From Gammaproteobacteria bacterium (GTDB lineage: Bacteria; Pseudomonadota; Gammaproteobacteria; Steroidobacterales; JABDKV01): a stretch of 14,525 bases of DNA. Positions 14,098-14,525 of the stretch are shown here, piece after piece. The stretch spans positions 1 through 14,525 of the forward strand of contig JAOTXR010000011.1 of assembly GCA_029862285.1 (NCBI GenBank). The letters run 5' to 3'. The notes under the pieces were generated by a model. It was not told the origin of the DNA. It was given only the letters and a program-made list of their open reading frames with translations, and did no database searches. Within the stretch, counting starts at the first letter, position 1, and each line of letters begins with the position of its first letter. Made by a program: the position numbers and the translations under genes.

Positions 14098-14525
14098 GGT
14101 GATACGTAGCCGCTCCCGGCTCGTAACGTGAACGAGCCGGCACCGATAGTGATGAGCTGGTCGCCAGCCAGGTTAGTGCGGCCGGCTGCATCGAAGACAA
14201 CGGTAAGCGGTGGCGCGATCGCCACACCACTCGGCGCCGTGTTATTAAGCGCCTGGCCATCCGGTAGCCGGACGATGACCGGCCAGGTGACGTCGGAAAC
14301 ATCGCAGTGGCCAGTAACAATTGCCTGTTGCGCAAGGTCGTAAGAACCCGCATTGAGTCGGACGCGAACCGGGCAACCACTGCCGACGGCGAGGTTGCGG
14401 GCATAGCGTAATGCAGAAATGACTTCGTCGCGATACGCGCGCTCTTCGAAAACGGAGTTTCCGAAAAAGCGTGGCACGGCGACAACAGCCAGCAGGCCGA
14501 CAATGACCATGACGACAACCAGCTC
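14094..14525 (-). CDS. mshC: MSHA pilin protein MshC (GspH/FimT type), N-terminus cut by the window
   Basis: The frame is open to the window edge. The first visible residues, ELVVVMVIVGLLAVVAVPRFFG, are the type IV pilin helix starting exactly at mature Glu5, so only the leader peptide and four mature residues are missing. An in-frame ATG at 14510 lies inside the helix and is not the start. The rest (RDEVISALRYARNLAVGSGCPVRVRLNAGSYDLAQQ, PPLTVVFDAAGRTN) is the GspH/FimT-like pseudopilin fold. Its position directly before mshD matches MshC. Two Cys (SGCPV, GHCDV) probably form a disulfide. The GspH/FimT-type body makes it unlike the major pilin MshA, which should lie outside the window to the right. 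Confidence 0.8.
   Translation of the reverse strand, partial: ELVVVMVIVGLLAVVAVPRFFGNSVFEERAYRDEVISALRYARNLAVGSGCPVRVRLNAGSYDLAQQAIVTGHCDVSDVTWPVIVRLPDGQALNNTAPSGVAIAPPLTVVFDAAGRTNLAGDQLITIGAGSFTLRAGSGYVSP

Noticed and set aside
1..14525. Search by eye for CRISPR repeats, tRNA or rRNA genes, transposases and phage genes
   Set aside because: No regularly spaced direct repeats, cloverleaf-like segments or mobile-element proteins were recognised.

Overview
The window looks like a chromosomal segment from a GC-rich Gammaproteobacterium. The main reason is the 3' half of an MSHA-type (mannose-sensitive haemagglutinin) type IV pilus operon in the order mshC-mshD-mshO-mshP-mshQ. A typical UbiX, an OmpR-type regulator and a DUF6502/DUF5666 gene pair fit this. 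Genus cannot be told from the sequence alone. No tRNA, rRNA, CRISPR array, transposase or prophage gene was seen, and coding density is high.

Left part (1-4506): a MATE-family transporter runs off the left edge on the minus strand. Divergent from it is a two-gene operon: a 3-hydroxy-3-methylglutaryl-CoA synthase family enzyme with its catalytic Glu/Cys/His intact, overlapping by 4 bases a NahK-like (APH-fold) small-molecule kinase. Facing them is a minus-strand operon of ubiX (flavin prenyltransferase) followed by a nitrilase. A short unknown acidic protein is divergent from ubiX.

Middle (4515-9250): a minus-strand operon encodes a DUF6502 putative DNA-binding protein and, one base later, a lipoprotein made of about six DUF5666 repeats. 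It ends in a clear intrinsic terminator, and a 13-bp-arm inverted repeat covers the DUF6502 start codon. Then come two tandem paralogous genes for secreted proteins of about 200 residues. The duplication includes promoter, leader hairpin, a near-perfect Shine-Dalgarno and a GC-rich 3' hairpin. Both promoters carry 11-bp-spaced CTGTCA-like half-sites, the geometry used by PhoB/OmpR-family regulators. Immediately downstream and convergent lies an orphan OmpR-family regulator whose phospho-acceptor Asp is Asn and whose conserved Lys is Ser.

Right part (9344-14525): the msh genes on the minus strand are packed with 4-base start/stop overlaps. They encode minor pilins C, D and O, the PilX-like P, and the large secreted MshQ. 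MshQ carries an N-terminal array of seven repeats of about 40 residues, probably a beta-propeller, ahead of DUF6701. The mshQ reading frame is broken once inside DUF6701. A -1 shift at a T-TTG-GGC heptamer restores the expected protein of about 1013 residues, so the break is either a one-base indel (real or an assembly error) or a recoding site.

The points most worth a second look are the mshQ frame break with its propeller, the phosphorylation-deficient regulator beside the duplicated secreted-protein genes, and the palindrome at the DUF6502 start. No completely new multi-gene system can be claimed from this sequence alone.
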